Assembly (NCBI GenBank): GCA_900291925.1
Contig: UWYS01000031.1
Span: 44,256 to 108,255, forward strand
Source of the DNA: Thecaphora thlaspeos
Lineage: Eukaryota > Basidiomycota > Ustilaginomycetes > Urocystidales > Glomosporiaceae
Direction: 5' to 3'
Length of the DNA: 64,000 nt
Under the pieces are notes generated by a model that had not been told where the DNA came from, ran no database searches, and was given only the letters and a program-made list of their open reading frames with translations. Numbering within the stretch: position 1 is the first letter of the stretch; every line of letters begins with the position of its first letter. The position numbers and the translations under genes are program-made. Below are positions 43,201-54,881 of the stretch, one piece after another.

Positions 43201-44425
43201 AAGTAGGAGTTTTTTAGTAATTTTCCTATTTTTTGTTGTTGTAATAAATATATATTTAGCACCATATAAAAGTTATTGTATATTTAACTATGAAAACACT
43301 TAAAAAATAACTAATACAATGTTCTCTTAAATTAAAGAGATTGTTGTAAAAGATATGCCTGAACTTATTAATACTGTAAAACATAGTTCTACTACAACAC
43401 ATTTTAGTAGCAAGTTGTTAAACCATCTAATAAAGATACAAATAAGAGCGATATTAATGTTTCTGGTATTAATGAGAATGTTTCTGTAAATAATAAAGAT
43501 CCCTGCTAATAATAGTGCTGATAGTCATAATAGCGATATTCTGCCTAATTTTTCAAATTCAAATGAAATGAAAAACACAAAAATCGAACAACTTTAGAAT
43601 AAAACAGAAAAGCAAAATAGTTCTAATATTATAAATGATCCAAATTATTAATTTTAGAATAAACAATCCAATAACATTTAAAATGGTTTCCAAGTCATAA
43701 CAGATCGACCACAAAAATATTAATGCTATTGCTTGTGACGTATGGGGTATTAAAACATATACACTAGTTTCTGATTACGTATATGAACGGGTGTTTATTA
43801 TGTATCTGGTTTTAGTAATTATCAGATTGTACATAAAGATAAACTACCATTTATATTCAAGATACTAATTTTATTTTCAATAAAACTAAGCGATATTAAT
43901 ATTAATAATGATAAAAATCAAACTAATACCAATTCAACAACGGATACGATAATCAGCATGTTATTGAAGATCTAACTACTGAAAATCTTGCAATTTAAAA
44001 AGGTGTTTAAAAAGAGGTTTAAAGAGATATTAGTATCAATACTGATGAACTTGATAAAATAGCACTCCATTAATATTATTGAAGAAACTCTTCTCTAAAC
44101 TAATTGCTATTTCTTTTTCTATTTTTTCTATTGTACTTATTTTTACTCTTCTATTTGTGCTATCGTATATTATGCCTGTTTTTCTTTTTCTATTTCGTAT
44201 CCTAGTTACTATTGTACAATCGATTGTACGAGCTTCTATTTTTAAATTTAAGGCAATTAAGTAATAAAATTATTCTATTTTATTTACTAGACTTATTCTT
44301 AATAGTTTTCACTATCTATCTATAAAAAAAAAAAATAGAGAATAATACAGTAGTACTTTTCTAAAAAATAAATTCGATAAACATGTACATCTATATATTA
44401 AATATTAAAGAAAAAAAGAAAGAGG
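40248..44425. other. 4.2-kb decayed zone between two nad5 3' ends
   Basis: No intact gene. Plus-strand fragments in shifting frames suggest one or more lost reading frames: ALSKDEKAFADKYGNTEIIG near 40570, VHTTVKDRGNGKVT near 41240, LDLARTISTIRTYNSKLL near 42430, and hydrophobic stretches at 42648-42851 and 44079-44264. I cannot assign them; a decayed plasmid-type or endonuclease element is possible. Confidence 0.5.
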
Positions 44426-45140
44426 TTGCTCTGTTTCACCTTGTAAACCATGCTTTCTTTAAAGCCCTACGTGCAGTACTACATGCTACATATGATCAAC
44501 AAGATCAACGACGGTCGCTCTTTCACATATACTGCAATTCTTATTGGTTCACTTAGTCTAATGGCTGGGGATTCTACAGTAAGGATATTATTATCGCCAG
44601 TACGAATTCACCGGTTCTATCGCTTATTGGCTTGGGGTCTAACTGCTTTTTATAGTCGTTTTTCAGATAAAAAACATAGCCGACTAATTTCTCTTCTTTT
44701 CCTTACATATCCCCTAAAGTTATAGACGATAATACGCTCCGTTATGATTCCTCTGGTTATTCTTTCTGTACTAGCTATCTTATTTGGATATGTTGCAAGT
44801 GGATTTCCTAGTCTATTTACACACCCTTCACATATTACTCTTGTTGAAGCCATTCCTCTACTACCTAAACTACTACCTGTTATTCTTTCGGGTATCTCTA
44901 TATCTATACCATATTCTACCCTAATTAATATGACTAATAATACAATACAGTAGGACGTATAAATTCTTTAATGGTAAATACGATGTAATTTATTACCATT
45001 ACATTATTAATGGTGGACTTAGTCTAGGTTATACTATTAGTTAAAAACCTGGTATTATTGAACGTCTAACATCAAAGATATTGCGATACTGGGCGTCCTA
45101 ATTATGATTCTATTTGCACCTATCCGCTAGATGTACGTAA
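44426..45140 (+). pseudogene. nad5: decayed second copy of the nad5 3' half
   Basis: Parallels nad5 exon 4 from [10 protein letters not shown] (39193) to near the C-terminus: [83 protein letters not shown]. Many short segments are dropped and frames change repeatedly; two stretches of 91 and 69 codons stay open by chance. Third-position differences show it is not a recent copy. Same orientation as nad5. Its start inside an exon and absence of introns fit a displaced 3' tail left after an insertion into nad5. Confidence 0.9.
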
Positions 45141-45660
45141 TTCTACTATCAACACGCTATCTCGAATTAACACAATTTCATCCCCTTTTTATGTTATTAG
45201 TATTATAACACATTTTCTTATCCGGCTACTTGATAGTCGCGCAGAACAAGCAGAATAAAATAGAAGATTTTAGAACGTTTTTGTACTTTGTTTTAAGATA
45301 AATACGTCCATTTTTTAACCTGATCAAATCTTCGATTTGATAATGGATAAGAAAAATAATGGCATTCTAATTTTTCTGTTTTTATTCTATTAATTAAATA
45401 ACTATATAGCTATATTTATAGTAAAACGCGTATCCTATTTTATTCTTTACACAGTTGACAAATCAATTATAAATTATTAATATTCTATATATTTCTGTTT
45501 ATAATACCCCTTTTTACTTTTATGGTGTCACTTTATAGCAAGAAAGCTCTTTAAAAAAATGGCAAAAAAAAGAGTATATTTAATATGGCTTTTCCGAATG
45601 GCCGTTATTAGTTCGCCGCGCCGGTGGATTAGGAAATTAGGAAAGTTATTAAAACCAAAT

Positions 45661-45699
45661 AAAATCATAGCGATTATAAAACCAGCGGTTTTATTAGGG
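45661..45699. repeat. 39-bp direct repeat, copy 1
   Basis: Matches 45959-45997 except for about three bases; contains the inverted element AAAACC...GGTTTT. Confidence 0.82.
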
Positions 45700-45958
45700 C
45701 GCATTTTTTTTGGGCTTTTAGTTTGCCCACTTTTAATTATTAAATTATATAGGAATGGCTGTAACGGACTAAAATATAACAGAAAAAATAGGATTCTTTT
45801 TTTTTTATAAATTAGAATAACACCACTGTTAGTTTAGCGGATAACCGATCAGATATTTAGAGTAAAGAAAATAGGGCAAAAATATGCGATAGTGAAAAGT
45901 ATACAATAAAATAGGGCGAAAAATTTATAGCAAGTTAGAAATAAATTCGGGTCCTACT

Positions 45959-45997
45959 AAAATCATAGCGATTATAAAACAATCGGTTTTATTAGGG
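45959..45997. repeat. 39-bp direct repeat, copy 2
   Basis: Partner of 45661-45699. Confidence 0.82.
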
Positions 45998-46194
45998 GTC
46001 TTAAAGTTTTTCTATTTTATTCCACTGTTTTATATAAAATGGAAGAGGTTAGAAAATACGGGAAAAATAAATCCTCCGGCTCGCCCAGCTCATCCTGCAA
46101 ATAAATGGCCCATCAACGAATAATTTTGTTATGATAGTTATGTCCTTTAAATATAAGATTCTTATACACGCCGCTAAAGAGAGGCGAAATGTAA

Positions 46195-46269
46195 GGTAAT
46201 ACTAGCTTAATTGGTAAAGCGCCAATCTGTGGAGTTGTGTCAGTTTCGGTTCGAGTCCGAAGTTTTACC
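46195..46269 (+). tRNA. trnH: tRNA-His(GUG)
   Basis: Acceptor GTAATAC/GTTTTAC (one T:T) plus an extra G at -1 facing C73, the identity mark of tRNA-His. Anticodon loop CTGTGGA (GUG), T arm TTCGG-TTCGAGT-CCGAA. The anticodon stem has one mismatch. Confidence 0.85.
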
Positions 46270-47455
46270 CTTACAAAAATATCGTATTACCCGCTGCGCA
46301 GCAATGCCCAATCCGCGCGAAGCGCCGGTGGATTGCAGATATAACTTAATTAACAACCAATTTTTTTTTTTCATATTCGTTTAGAAAAATCTGCTTTAGA
46401 GTCCTAATCAAATATAAGATTTGATTAGCAGTGTATTAAAAAAATCCGTTCTTTTTTCTATTTTTTCTATATCCGGTATAATAATATATAAAATTATCCT
46501 ATTTTCTTTCCTTAAAAATAACTCTAAAAAAATGCGCTAAAAAATAGATGCTTTTCTAAAAAATAGAAGAATATTTTTAGTTTAGAATCGCTGTTGTTTT
46601 TGTACCGAGTCCTTTGTTTTAAGATAAATACATAAGGCGCTGCGCTGGCGCTGCAATGATTTAAAGATATATTAGGGGGTTTTATAGAATATAAGCACAT
46701 TGAAGAGTATAGGAAGGGTTATATAATAAATAACGAGAAATATCATTTCAGGAAGGTCCAAGGTCTATTAAAGTATGTAAAGGCTTACAAAAATCCATTC
46801 AATTTAATAAGTACTTTTCATTTTGAATTGGTTCTATTATAGAAAATAAAAAGCAGTTTTTTAGAACAAAAATTGTTACGTACACATACCCATAACTTGA
46901 TCCACCTTATTGTTAAGGTTATATTATAGTTTCATTCGTTTCACCTTTATTATACTGATCCACCGTACTTTTTTAGAAGGATCAGTATTATTTAAGGACC
47001 ACTAAAAATCATTGATTCAATAGGCATCCGTTTTAGTTGGCACTACCGTAATAACAATCTTTATATTAAATACAAAATTTGGCCTATTTATTATTAACCC
47101 CTTTATTTTTAATATTAGTGTATTTCCAGAAATAGTTATAATATACTTATTTTTCTATTAATAGGTAAATACTTTTAATTCTAAGTATTTAATCCCGACC
47201 GTTTTTATAGCCTTGGTATCTATTTATTTAATGCCGATTATTTTTTATAATTTAGAATAAAATATAAAAAAGAACATTTTTTATAAAAGTAGAAACTCTA
47301 TCACCCTTATCTGCACCGTTTTTAGAAGTATAACGATATAAAAATCTGGAAATTTTAAGGTGCTTGTTTAATAAAATACAGGTAAGTAGTTAATAAAAGA
47401 GAGATTAATATATTTCTATATATATATATAGGATATAGAATATATTTTCAATTAA
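46270..47455. other. spacer between tRNA-His and tRNA-Met
   Basis: AT-rich, no gene. Contains GC clusters at about 46290-46330 and 46637-46654, and a hairpin at 46405-46427. Confidence 0.6.
46637..46654. repeat. GC-rich palindromic cluster
   Basis: GCGCTGCGCTGGCGCTGC, same core as the clusters at 22441, 48141 and 49880. Confidence 0.75.
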
Positions 47456-47528
47456 GCTGGAATAGGCTAATTGGTTAAACCATTCCATTCATACTGGTTG
47501 ATTGAGGGTTCAAGTCCCTCTTCCAGCT
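47456..47528 (+). tRNA. trnM: tRNA-Met(CAU)
   Basis: Acceptor GCTGGAA/TTCCAGC is perfect and the T arm is GAGGG-TTCAAGT-CCCTC. The anticodon loop TTCATAC gives CAU, but the stem TTCCA/TGGTT pairs only in its lower three positions (two T:T). One of two CAU tRNAs; initiator or elongator role not resolved. Confidence 0.8.
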
Positions 47529-47902
47529 TAACAAAATAAATAGATCGGAGATTAAAAAATGGGCTCAACCTAAAAGTCTCCGCTTTTAAATAAACATAAA
47601 AAAGTGGCAAAACTATTAAAATAAGGGGGCCAGGTAACAAATTCTTAAAAATCAGCTTTCTATCCGGCGCTTCGCGCGGATAGGGAAAAAGGTAAAATGG
47701 GTCCTAATAAGTTTATTTTTGGCCTTATTTTTGGACTCTCAAGACGCTAAACAAGGAATATTTTTAGTACTGTAAAACTAAGCCTATAATAATGCCCTTT
47801 GTTTTTACCGGTTCTAATTTTTAGATTGCCTTATTTTCCCTATCTAGAAAAATAATAAAAAAAAATGCATAAATACGGTATTTACTTTTATTTAATTTAT
47901 TA
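47529..47902. other. spacer
   Basis: No gene. A GC-rich element at about 47662-47690 reverse-complements the TATCCGCGCGAAGCG clusters at 23774 and 46308. Confidence 0.6.
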
Positions 47903-47977
47903 AGCACACTAGAGGGCTCGAACCCCTACATCTCCTAATCCGAAGTTAGGCGCTTTAACCAATTTAGCTAAGTATGC
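47903..47977 (-). tRNA. trnR: tRNA-Arg(UCG)
   Basis: Acceptor GCATACT/AGTGTGC, anticodon stem CCTAA/TTAGG with loop CTTCGGA (UCG), T arm AGGGG-TTCGAGC-CCTCT. Reads the CGN codons that dominate arginine positions here (mostly CGA). Confidence 0.92.
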
Positions 47978-48596
47978 TAGTAAATAACCCACAGCTTATT
48001 TCAGTTGCGACTCTAAAATAATAGCAAAATATTCTATTTATTAAATCCTTTTTATTCTAATTAATAACAACTCTTTTATTTACTAAGATTTGTTGGGGCA
48101 TTATTTAAAAATGTCTAAGCGAATAAAAGTTATTCTACCGCCAGCGCAGCGCCAGCGCAGTACTATTTTTCCTTTAAAACGTCCATCTTAACAATTAGAT
48201 ATATAATAGGGTCCGACTATTTTAAGGGGCCCCCATTTATATATTTATACAAATCAGAGTATTGTTTCATAATTATACCCATTTATAGATATAGTACTTT
48301 AAATATTTCATGTTCTAAATTAAATTAGGCTTAATAAAATAGAATCTTTTTGAGAAAAAACATAAAGCCCTTATAAATAATAAGCGGGAAATTTTACCGC
48401 TCCGATTAAATAATAGGCGCTAGTTTTACAAAATCTATTTGTTATTATAGATTAAAAATGAGATATTTACCAATCCAAAATTATAGAATTCGTAATTTAT
48501 TTAGAATAAAAAGAAGAATTTTACTGACCGTTTTATTTTTAAATAACTATAGAAATTTATTTATAAAAATGAATATTTTAATCCTATTTACTAAGC
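47978..48596. other. spacer
   Basis: AT-rich, no gene; contains the GC cluster 48141-48165. Confidence 0.6.
48141..48165. repeat. GC-rich cluster, 25 bp
   Basis: Identical over 25 bp to 49880-49904. Unit CCAGCGCAGCG doubled, then TACTA. Related cluster at 48822-48842. Confidence 0.9.
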
Positions 48597-48679
48597 TGTG
48601 AGTGATAGGACTTGAACCTACACAGTCTAGGACTATCGACTCCTAAGGTCGACTTGGCTACCAATTTCAACACACTCAC
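48597..48679 (-). tRNA. trnL: tRNA-Leu(UAG)
   Basis: An 83-nt class II tRNA. Acceptor GTGAGTG/CACTCAC, anticodon stem TCGAC/GTCGA with loop CTTAGGA (UAG), variable arm, T arm GTAGG-TTCAAGT-CCTAT. It reads CUN, of which CUA is the favoured leucine codon in cox3, cob and nad5. Confidence 0.93.
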
Positions 48680-48997
48680 TTAATATTCCTATATTATATA
48701 TATAAGATAGATAAAGGGTAGACGACTATAAAAAAAAAGAGTAAGTATAAGAGGTTTATCAGGTAGGTCTGACACAATGATATAACTTAATCTGTAATAA
48801 CTTCCTTTTAAAAAATAGTCGCAGCGTCAGCGCAGCACGAATATTATAAACAGAGAAAGTAAGATTTGCTGCGATCTCGCTCTTAACTACAGCTTCTCTT
48901 TAATATCGCTACTCAATTTTCAAATAGGTATATATAAAGAAATATTTCTTGAAATAAAAGGGGAGAATTCCCACGGATAGGTGCTATCAGTACTCAA
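48680..48997. other. spacer downstream of atp9
   Basis: No gene; a GC cluster lies at 48822-48842. Confidence 0.6.
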
Positions 48998-49546
<549 letters not shown>

Positions 49547-49561
49547 CTATTTATAGAATAT

Positions 49562-49655
49562 GGTTTAATACTAGCTAGTGAACAGAGGCTGAATATCTAT
49601 TTCTATAAAAAACAGATGTTTCCAGTACCTATATGAATAGATAAATGCCTTGCAG
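49562..49655. repeat. bipartite conserved element, copy next to atp9
   Basis: Two blocks (49562-49580 and 49617-49655) match 17049-17066 and 17073-17111, with about 36 bases between them here instead of 6. Lies between atp9 and tRNA-Trp. Confidence 0.75.
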
Positions 49656-49706
49656 AAAAAATCATCTTATGTTTTACTTAGGGCTACGCCGAACAAGCGA
49701 TATGAA

Positions 49707-49777
49707 CAAGAACAGCTGGAATCGAACCAACATTAATGACTTTGGAGATCATTGTACTACCATTGTACGATATTCTT
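49707..49777 (-). tRNA. trnW: tRNA-Trp(CCA)
   Basis: Acceptor AAGAATA/TGTTCTT, D stem GTAC/GTAC, anticodon stem ATGAT/GTCAT with loop CTCCAAA (CCA), T arm GTTGG-TTCGATT-CCAGC. The CCA anticodon reads only UGG, so UGA is a stop, unlike in most ascomycete mitochondria. Confidence 0.93.
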
Positions 49778-50285
49778 AAAAAATCGTCTTCATTTTCTAT
49801 TTTTTTTAGGCCAATTTAATTAAAAAAAAAAATAACACAATATATAAATAGAAATAAAAGGAAAAATTCTTTGCCTGCGCCAGCGCAGCGCCAGCGCAGT
49901 ACTAATTAAATATCTGCTATAAAAACCATCTATTTTACTACTATTTTTATTTACCAAATTCAAATTATTTCTTTTTTTCTTCTTTAAAAATATGTTTTTA
50001 TTCTAAAAAATAGTCGATTATTTTAGCGCTTATTTTTCGGATAAGGAAAAATAGGGAAAAAGTTGGGGTGATCTTTTTTTATCCCATTAGGGAGATAGAG
50101 TACCTATATAAATATGTGTAATTATTTAGACACTGAAAAAATCTTAGCTAAAAGTTTTAGCTAAGATTTTTAGTTATGATTTTTTATAGCTGTGATTTAT
50201 AAGGCACTTTTATAACAAAGTGGCTAAAAATATGCTCACCGCTAAAATAGAGGAAAATAGAATTAATCCAATTTCTTTTTAGATA
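49778..50285. other. spacer
   Basis: AT-rich, no gene; contains the GC cluster 49880-49904 and an inverted repeat around AAATCTTAGCTAAAA at about 50140-50172. Confidence 0.6.
49880..49904. repeat. GC-rich cluster, 25 bp
   Basis: Identical to 48141-48165. Confidence 0.9.
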
Positions 50286-50358
50286 AGAGTCAAGAGGGAA
50301 TTGAACCCTGAATGAAAGAATTTGCAGTTCCTCAACAGAAGCCATCTGTACTCGACTC
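50286..50358 (-). tRNA. trnC: tRNA-Cys(GCA)
   Basis: Acceptor GAGTCGA/TTGACTC, D stem ACAG/CTGT, anticodon stem AGGAA/TTCTT with loop CTGCAAA (GCA), T arm CAGGG-TTCAATT-CCCTC. Confidence 0.92.
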
Positions 50359-50880
50359 TACTTTACGAATGTTGTGTCGCTATGGCAATCCCAAATTTAA
50401 GGGTTGTAGGATCGACGACACAAAAAATAATGGTCGTAAATTTTTGCGGGCCATTCTGCAACAACCGCAACAAAATAGAATACCGTATAAAAAATGGGGA
50501 TGTCATTGTCGATTCTCTTTTAATTAAATTACTCTATTTTTCTCTTAGTTTTACTAAAAATAAGAATAATATGAGAAAGCGAACCCATTTTTAACTACCC
50601 GACCGTTAGTGTAAGGTGAACAGCAAATTTATACTATAGCTTTATTAAGTGTAATAAGTATTCTATAAAAAAATATAGAAGTTACAGAAATGTAGTAAAG
50701 ATGTATTATTATTAATTCTAATTCTAGTATTATAATTAGTAATAAAAAAAGGGCAATATTTTTAAGACTATATAAATAGACATTAGTAAATCTTTTTATA
50801 CTCCTATAAATATATTTAGTTCTACAAATTTGTGGTAGTTATTTAAGATATTACTCTTTTAAATTAAAAAAAAAAATAAA
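50359..50880. other. spacer with a nested hairpin next to tRNA-Cys
   Basis: At 50372-50423 an 8-bp perfect helix (TTGTGTCG/CGACACAA) encloses a second helix (CAATCCC/GGGTTG). No T-loop, so not a normal tRNA. Otherwise empty. Confidence 0.55.
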
Positions 50881-51945
50881 CCAGTCCGCTACTATTAATT
50901 TGCTAACAAAGCTTTAAATGAAGTAAATATATTATTATTAGCAACATACAGTAGTGGAAATAGTGCTATAGTAATAATAAGTAGAAGATGATCGGTATGC
51001 GCTTGGCAAAGGGAATAGAAGACTGAACCAAATGCAACAATAGAAAGAAGAATAGACAATAAGAAAATTTACGTATTTAACTGCGTCCACTCATATACTC
51101 TCCAAATAGTGTTACCGCATAAATCACCATATAATAAGCACAAATCTGCACGACTTGTAGTTGAATACTTATCTTAAGATAAGAGGGGTATTTTGTGTTG
51201 TAGTTGTTTCAATGAAGAAATAGACAGATTGCAGAACTGTCTGAAAGATAGAGCAAATTATATTGATAAAGTAAGCAATAAATTCTGTTGGAATTACAGA
51301 CGATGTTTATCGGTGTATTTCGAGCGTCCATGATTATACGAACCAAAGTTCTTGATGGTTGCGATACCGTTGCGTACTTTCCAGAATTAAACTAGTGGGC
51401 CCCCGTGAATGATCCTTGTAGATCTACTAGTTCAAAATGGGCTGTTACCGTGCTGAAGGTAGATCCATATGATGGTAAGCTATATAAGCTGTTCCATACA
51501 TACTTGCAAAAATTGTGTTAGCTCGAACTAGACCTCTAAATAGGGGCTCCGGAATTACTAGAGAAAATACATTATCAAGTTGACCGTATTGTTTTGTGTC
51601 TATTCTCCTAGTCCTAGATTGGATGGTTCAGGTGTAGGTGTATTATTTGGGCCCGGATATTCAAAGTAGTTAGCTATAAAGCTAATGTTATACAGACACA
51701 ATAAAAAGTATAAACGTATACAGAAAATAACTTTACAAAAGTAAGCAAGCTTAACTGTGAAAAGATAAAGCTTAAATGCAGTAAGCTGTTTCGGTTCATT
51801 GTAATTAAATAGCAGTGTATTAATATAGTATAGAAGAACACATACTACAAACACTTGATAAAAGACGGTAAAATTAGTTGGGTATTTTCTGGATATACTA
51901 GATAAACTGATACTACGATACAAAAGATAAAATAAATAAAACCAT
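50881..51945 (-). pseudogene. unidentified, frame-broken membrane-protein gene
   Basis: The minus strand from the inverted-repeat edge reads an ATG (51943-51945) followed by VLFILSFVS and a stop. Open stretches in other frames follow. One is 107 codons (51600-51923) ending in PGPNNTPTPEPSNLGLGE. Others are QLDNVFSLVIPEPLF, VRANTIFASMYGTAYIAYH, YYMVIYAVTLFGEYMSGRS and, near 50910-51080, a run with hydrophobic helices (LLSILLSIVAFGSVF, LLLIITIALFPLLYV). CTA-rich coding in places resembles the respiratory genes. Together it looks like one gene of about 300 codons broken by several shifts. I do not recognise the family. Its leader is the inverted-repeat copy of the cob leader. Confidence 0.4.
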
Positions 51946-52728
51946 TTTAAAATAAAGAAATTATTTTTTGATTATTATAGCACATCAATACTTACTGTAT
52001 TATGGTATAACTCTATTACTATTCTAAAAACTAGAATAGTCTACCTATTCTAAACAATTTATACCGCTTATTTAACTTATGATTGTTAGTTTAAACTATC
52101 TAGCTTTTTCTTCGTTTTTAAATTAGTACAATTTAAAAGCGAAAGTTAATACAGTAATTAGTGTTAGATAAATAGGAAATAGAAAAGTAAAAACACTTTA
52201 ATCTGTAGCTAAAAAATTGAAAAGAAGACCTAGATATTTCTCTTTATTTTAGTTATAAAGATAATTTCGTTACAGATATTTTAGCGCTATTTTTTCGATT
52301 ATTAATGCCATTTTTATTTAGTATACTAATTTCTTCTAGTATATTCTATATACTGTACTTTTTCATTTATTTAATAAGTAAAACGCCCCCTTAAAAATAG
52401 TCCCTAATAAAATATTTGGGGAAAAATATTTTCTAAAAACCAATTTTATCTTGTTCATTTTTGGTTTTGTTTTTCTATGAAAAACCCAACTTAAGTCGGT
52501 CAGCGCGGATAAGCTCTCTAAAGAATTAGAATTAATCCTTATTTTATAGAAATATAATTAGAAAAATCTATCTTTAAATTACATATTTTTATTCGCTGCG
52601 CTGCTTATCAAATATTATATTGAATTAGGCCCTCTGTAAAATATGCAGAGTAAAAAAAAGTGGCCCGCGCTTTCCCGCTTCGCGCGGATAGGGAAAATAA
52701 GCGGTGATTTTTTAACGGGTAAATTCTA

Positions 52729-52800
52729 TTTGTCCTAGAGGAATCGAACCTCTATAATGTCTTTATCGGAAACACATTCTAACCGTTGAATTAAGGACAA
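52729..52800 (-). tRNA. trnI: tRNA-Ile(GAU), right arm
   Basis: Inverted-repeat copy of 23667-23738; cloverleaf intact. Confidence 0.93.
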
Positions 52801-53613
52801 TTGTATATACTTATATAAATAACCTAAAATTTGCTTATCAAATCGAAGATTTGATAAGGCGAGTCCCATCTTAAATCCTTATTTTTAGTTTAACATCTAC
52901 ATTTTTATTTTTAGAAAATATTTAAAGAGCACTTTAAATTCACTATTTTTTAGTTACAAGATTATATTGTATATTTTTGTGGAATGTTTAAACCTCTTAT
53001 AAAATAAAAAATTTCATTCTAAGATTTTTGATGTCCAATAATCAAAGATGCGCGACTTTCTAACAGATCAATAAATAAGATAAGCGCGCGATACATTGGA
53101 CTCTAAATAAGTATTTTTCGGGGCCAAAGAATATTACACAGTGAACAAGCTGAAGTGATTTCATGCAACCATAACTTTACTATATACAGAACGATTTATC
53201 TAAAACAGCGGGTAAAATAGCTTAACAATCGTTTTGTATTAGTAAATTATAGTACTTTATTCACTATATACCAGCATTAATTTTAACATATTCTAAACGA
53301 GCATTACAACTAGCCCCTATTAGAGCTGGATAGTTATCGTAAGGTATATATTATGAATGACCAGTTTTATAGTCTAATCTTTTTTAAACCATTACGTTAT
53401 TTCCTTTTAGTTTTTTGTCGTAATGTACAAATTCATCCTGTATAATTTAGAGGATTTATTTAGTAAAAATATTAGTTAACTTTTTAGTATCATTACAAAT
53501 ATTCTCATTATTCGTTTTTTTTCTTATATATTACTAATTAGTCTATTTGATAAAAACGGTAAAATAATTGATATGTTAATATTGTAAAGATTTAGTAGAC
53601 TGCATTCAAGGAC

Positions 53614-53707
53614 ATTATGATTTGCACCAGTAAACTGTTACAAATAGGAATAGTCATACTACCTCAACCCAATCGCTTTATCGAATCCTAGATGATGATG
53701 GTCCGGT
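53614..53707 (-). pseudogene. cox3: cox3 3'-end copy 3, right arm
   Basis: Mirror of 22760-22853. Confidence 0.87.
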
Positions 53708-53802
53708 ACAAAAGCATTAGGAAAAATCGGATAGGGAAAAGAGTTCAAATAATAACCCTTACAGATTAAATGGGGGGATTACTTGCAAATGCTGTAAATT
53801 AG

Positions 53803-54763
53803 GATTACATGCAATATAATTTTTTATCTGTATTTACAAGGTTTTCTAGATTACAATTACGTTTGATTGGTTTAGATATATTACGGATTATTAGCATGTT
53901 TATTAGGGTTAAGAAAACGCTCTGTATAATGACGGAATGGACCGAACTATTTAGTTTTATCCGTGGTAGAAAAGTAAAGAGACGGAAAAATAACATAGAC
54001 ATAAAGTAGGCGCCAGCGCAGCGCAGTACTAGATTATGATTTACGGTGGTTTTTGTAAAGACTAGCTCCAACAAGTCCCAGAGTAACTTTACATCAGCAC
54101 CCATGTGAACTTTGTAGATAACGATTTACTATATTTAGAATAATTTTTAGTAGGCGTACAAAATACAGAAATTACGCATTACTAATCTCAACAGGTCGAC
54201 TACCGCAAACTTATACACTTGAAGTAGAACAGGATCGTCTAAGTGAGTAGTACTAGGGTTTTACTATTAAGATATTGACTAAAATCAATAATAAGACTTT
54301 GCTCTAGAATACGAATTACAAATTCTGTAAATGCGATAAACACGCGACTAAAATGATAAGTCGTTTCAATAGCTAGTTTATAATAATTAATTGAGGTATA
54401 AACTTTAGAATAACGAGAATAACCAGATGATAGTAGTTTTAGACGTCTTGAAGTCGTAGTCGAAATCGAGATGTTGACGGTTTAGTGCATTACTTGCTGA
54501 TCCAATATAATAACGTCAACTTTATAATATAGCATGACTATTTTCACCTAGTCTTTGAAGAGGTTCTTAAATAAGATGGCGGAACTAGCATATTTTCATT
54601 ATTTGTACCGATATGTAATATAGTTTCTGATCTAAAATATAGGGTATAGACTCGTGTATTTTTTAAAATAATTAGTGCTTGATCATAAAGCTCTGTTGAT
54701 AGGTACAAGTAGATTAGAATTATTTTATAGTTATTGAATAAAGTTAATAATAATAGTGTTCAT
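53803..54763 (-). pseudogene. decayed GIY-YIG endonuclease c, right arm
   Basis: Mirror of 21704-22664; its 99-codon open stretch (53805-54104) encodes the same peptide as the left copy. Confidence 0.72.
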
Positions 54764-54781
54764 TACGGTTTTAAGATAAAA

Positions 54782-54852
54782 AGGGGGTTAAATTATGATT
54801 TGCACCATCAACAAAGTGCCAATATAGAATAGCTCCTTAAAATCGATTCCAT
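54782..54852 (-). pseudogene. cox3: cox3 3'-end copy 2, right arm
   Basis: Mirror of 21615-21685. Confidence 0.87.
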
Positions 54853-54881
54853 GTTTATTTAGGTAGAGGGAGAGAATTTGG

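Larger units (their letters stand above)
45141..46194. other. spacer upstream of tRNA-His
   Basis: No supported gene. A lysine-rich open frame at 45559-45810 (83 codons) has no recognisable domain and overlaps a repeat. A hairpin (45323-45341) and an imperfect 39-bp direct repeat (45661-45699 and 45959-45997) lie here. Confidence 0.55.

Noticed and set aside
40248..44425. Possible decayed linear-plasmid DNA polymerase
   Set aside because: I could not find polymerase or exonuclease motifs in any frame, so no name was given.
44426..45140. Second functional nad5
   Set aside because: Multiple shifts and missing helices; no continuous frame and no 5' exons.
45559..45810. 83-codon lysine-rich frame as a possible small protein gene
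   Set aside because: No recognisable domain, overlaps an intergenic repeat, codon use unlike the genes; kept only as a note in the spacer entry.
50312..50594. Two overlapping frames of 71 and 90 codons near tRNA-Cys
   Set aside because: They begin inside the antisense strand of tRNA-Cys and share no family features.
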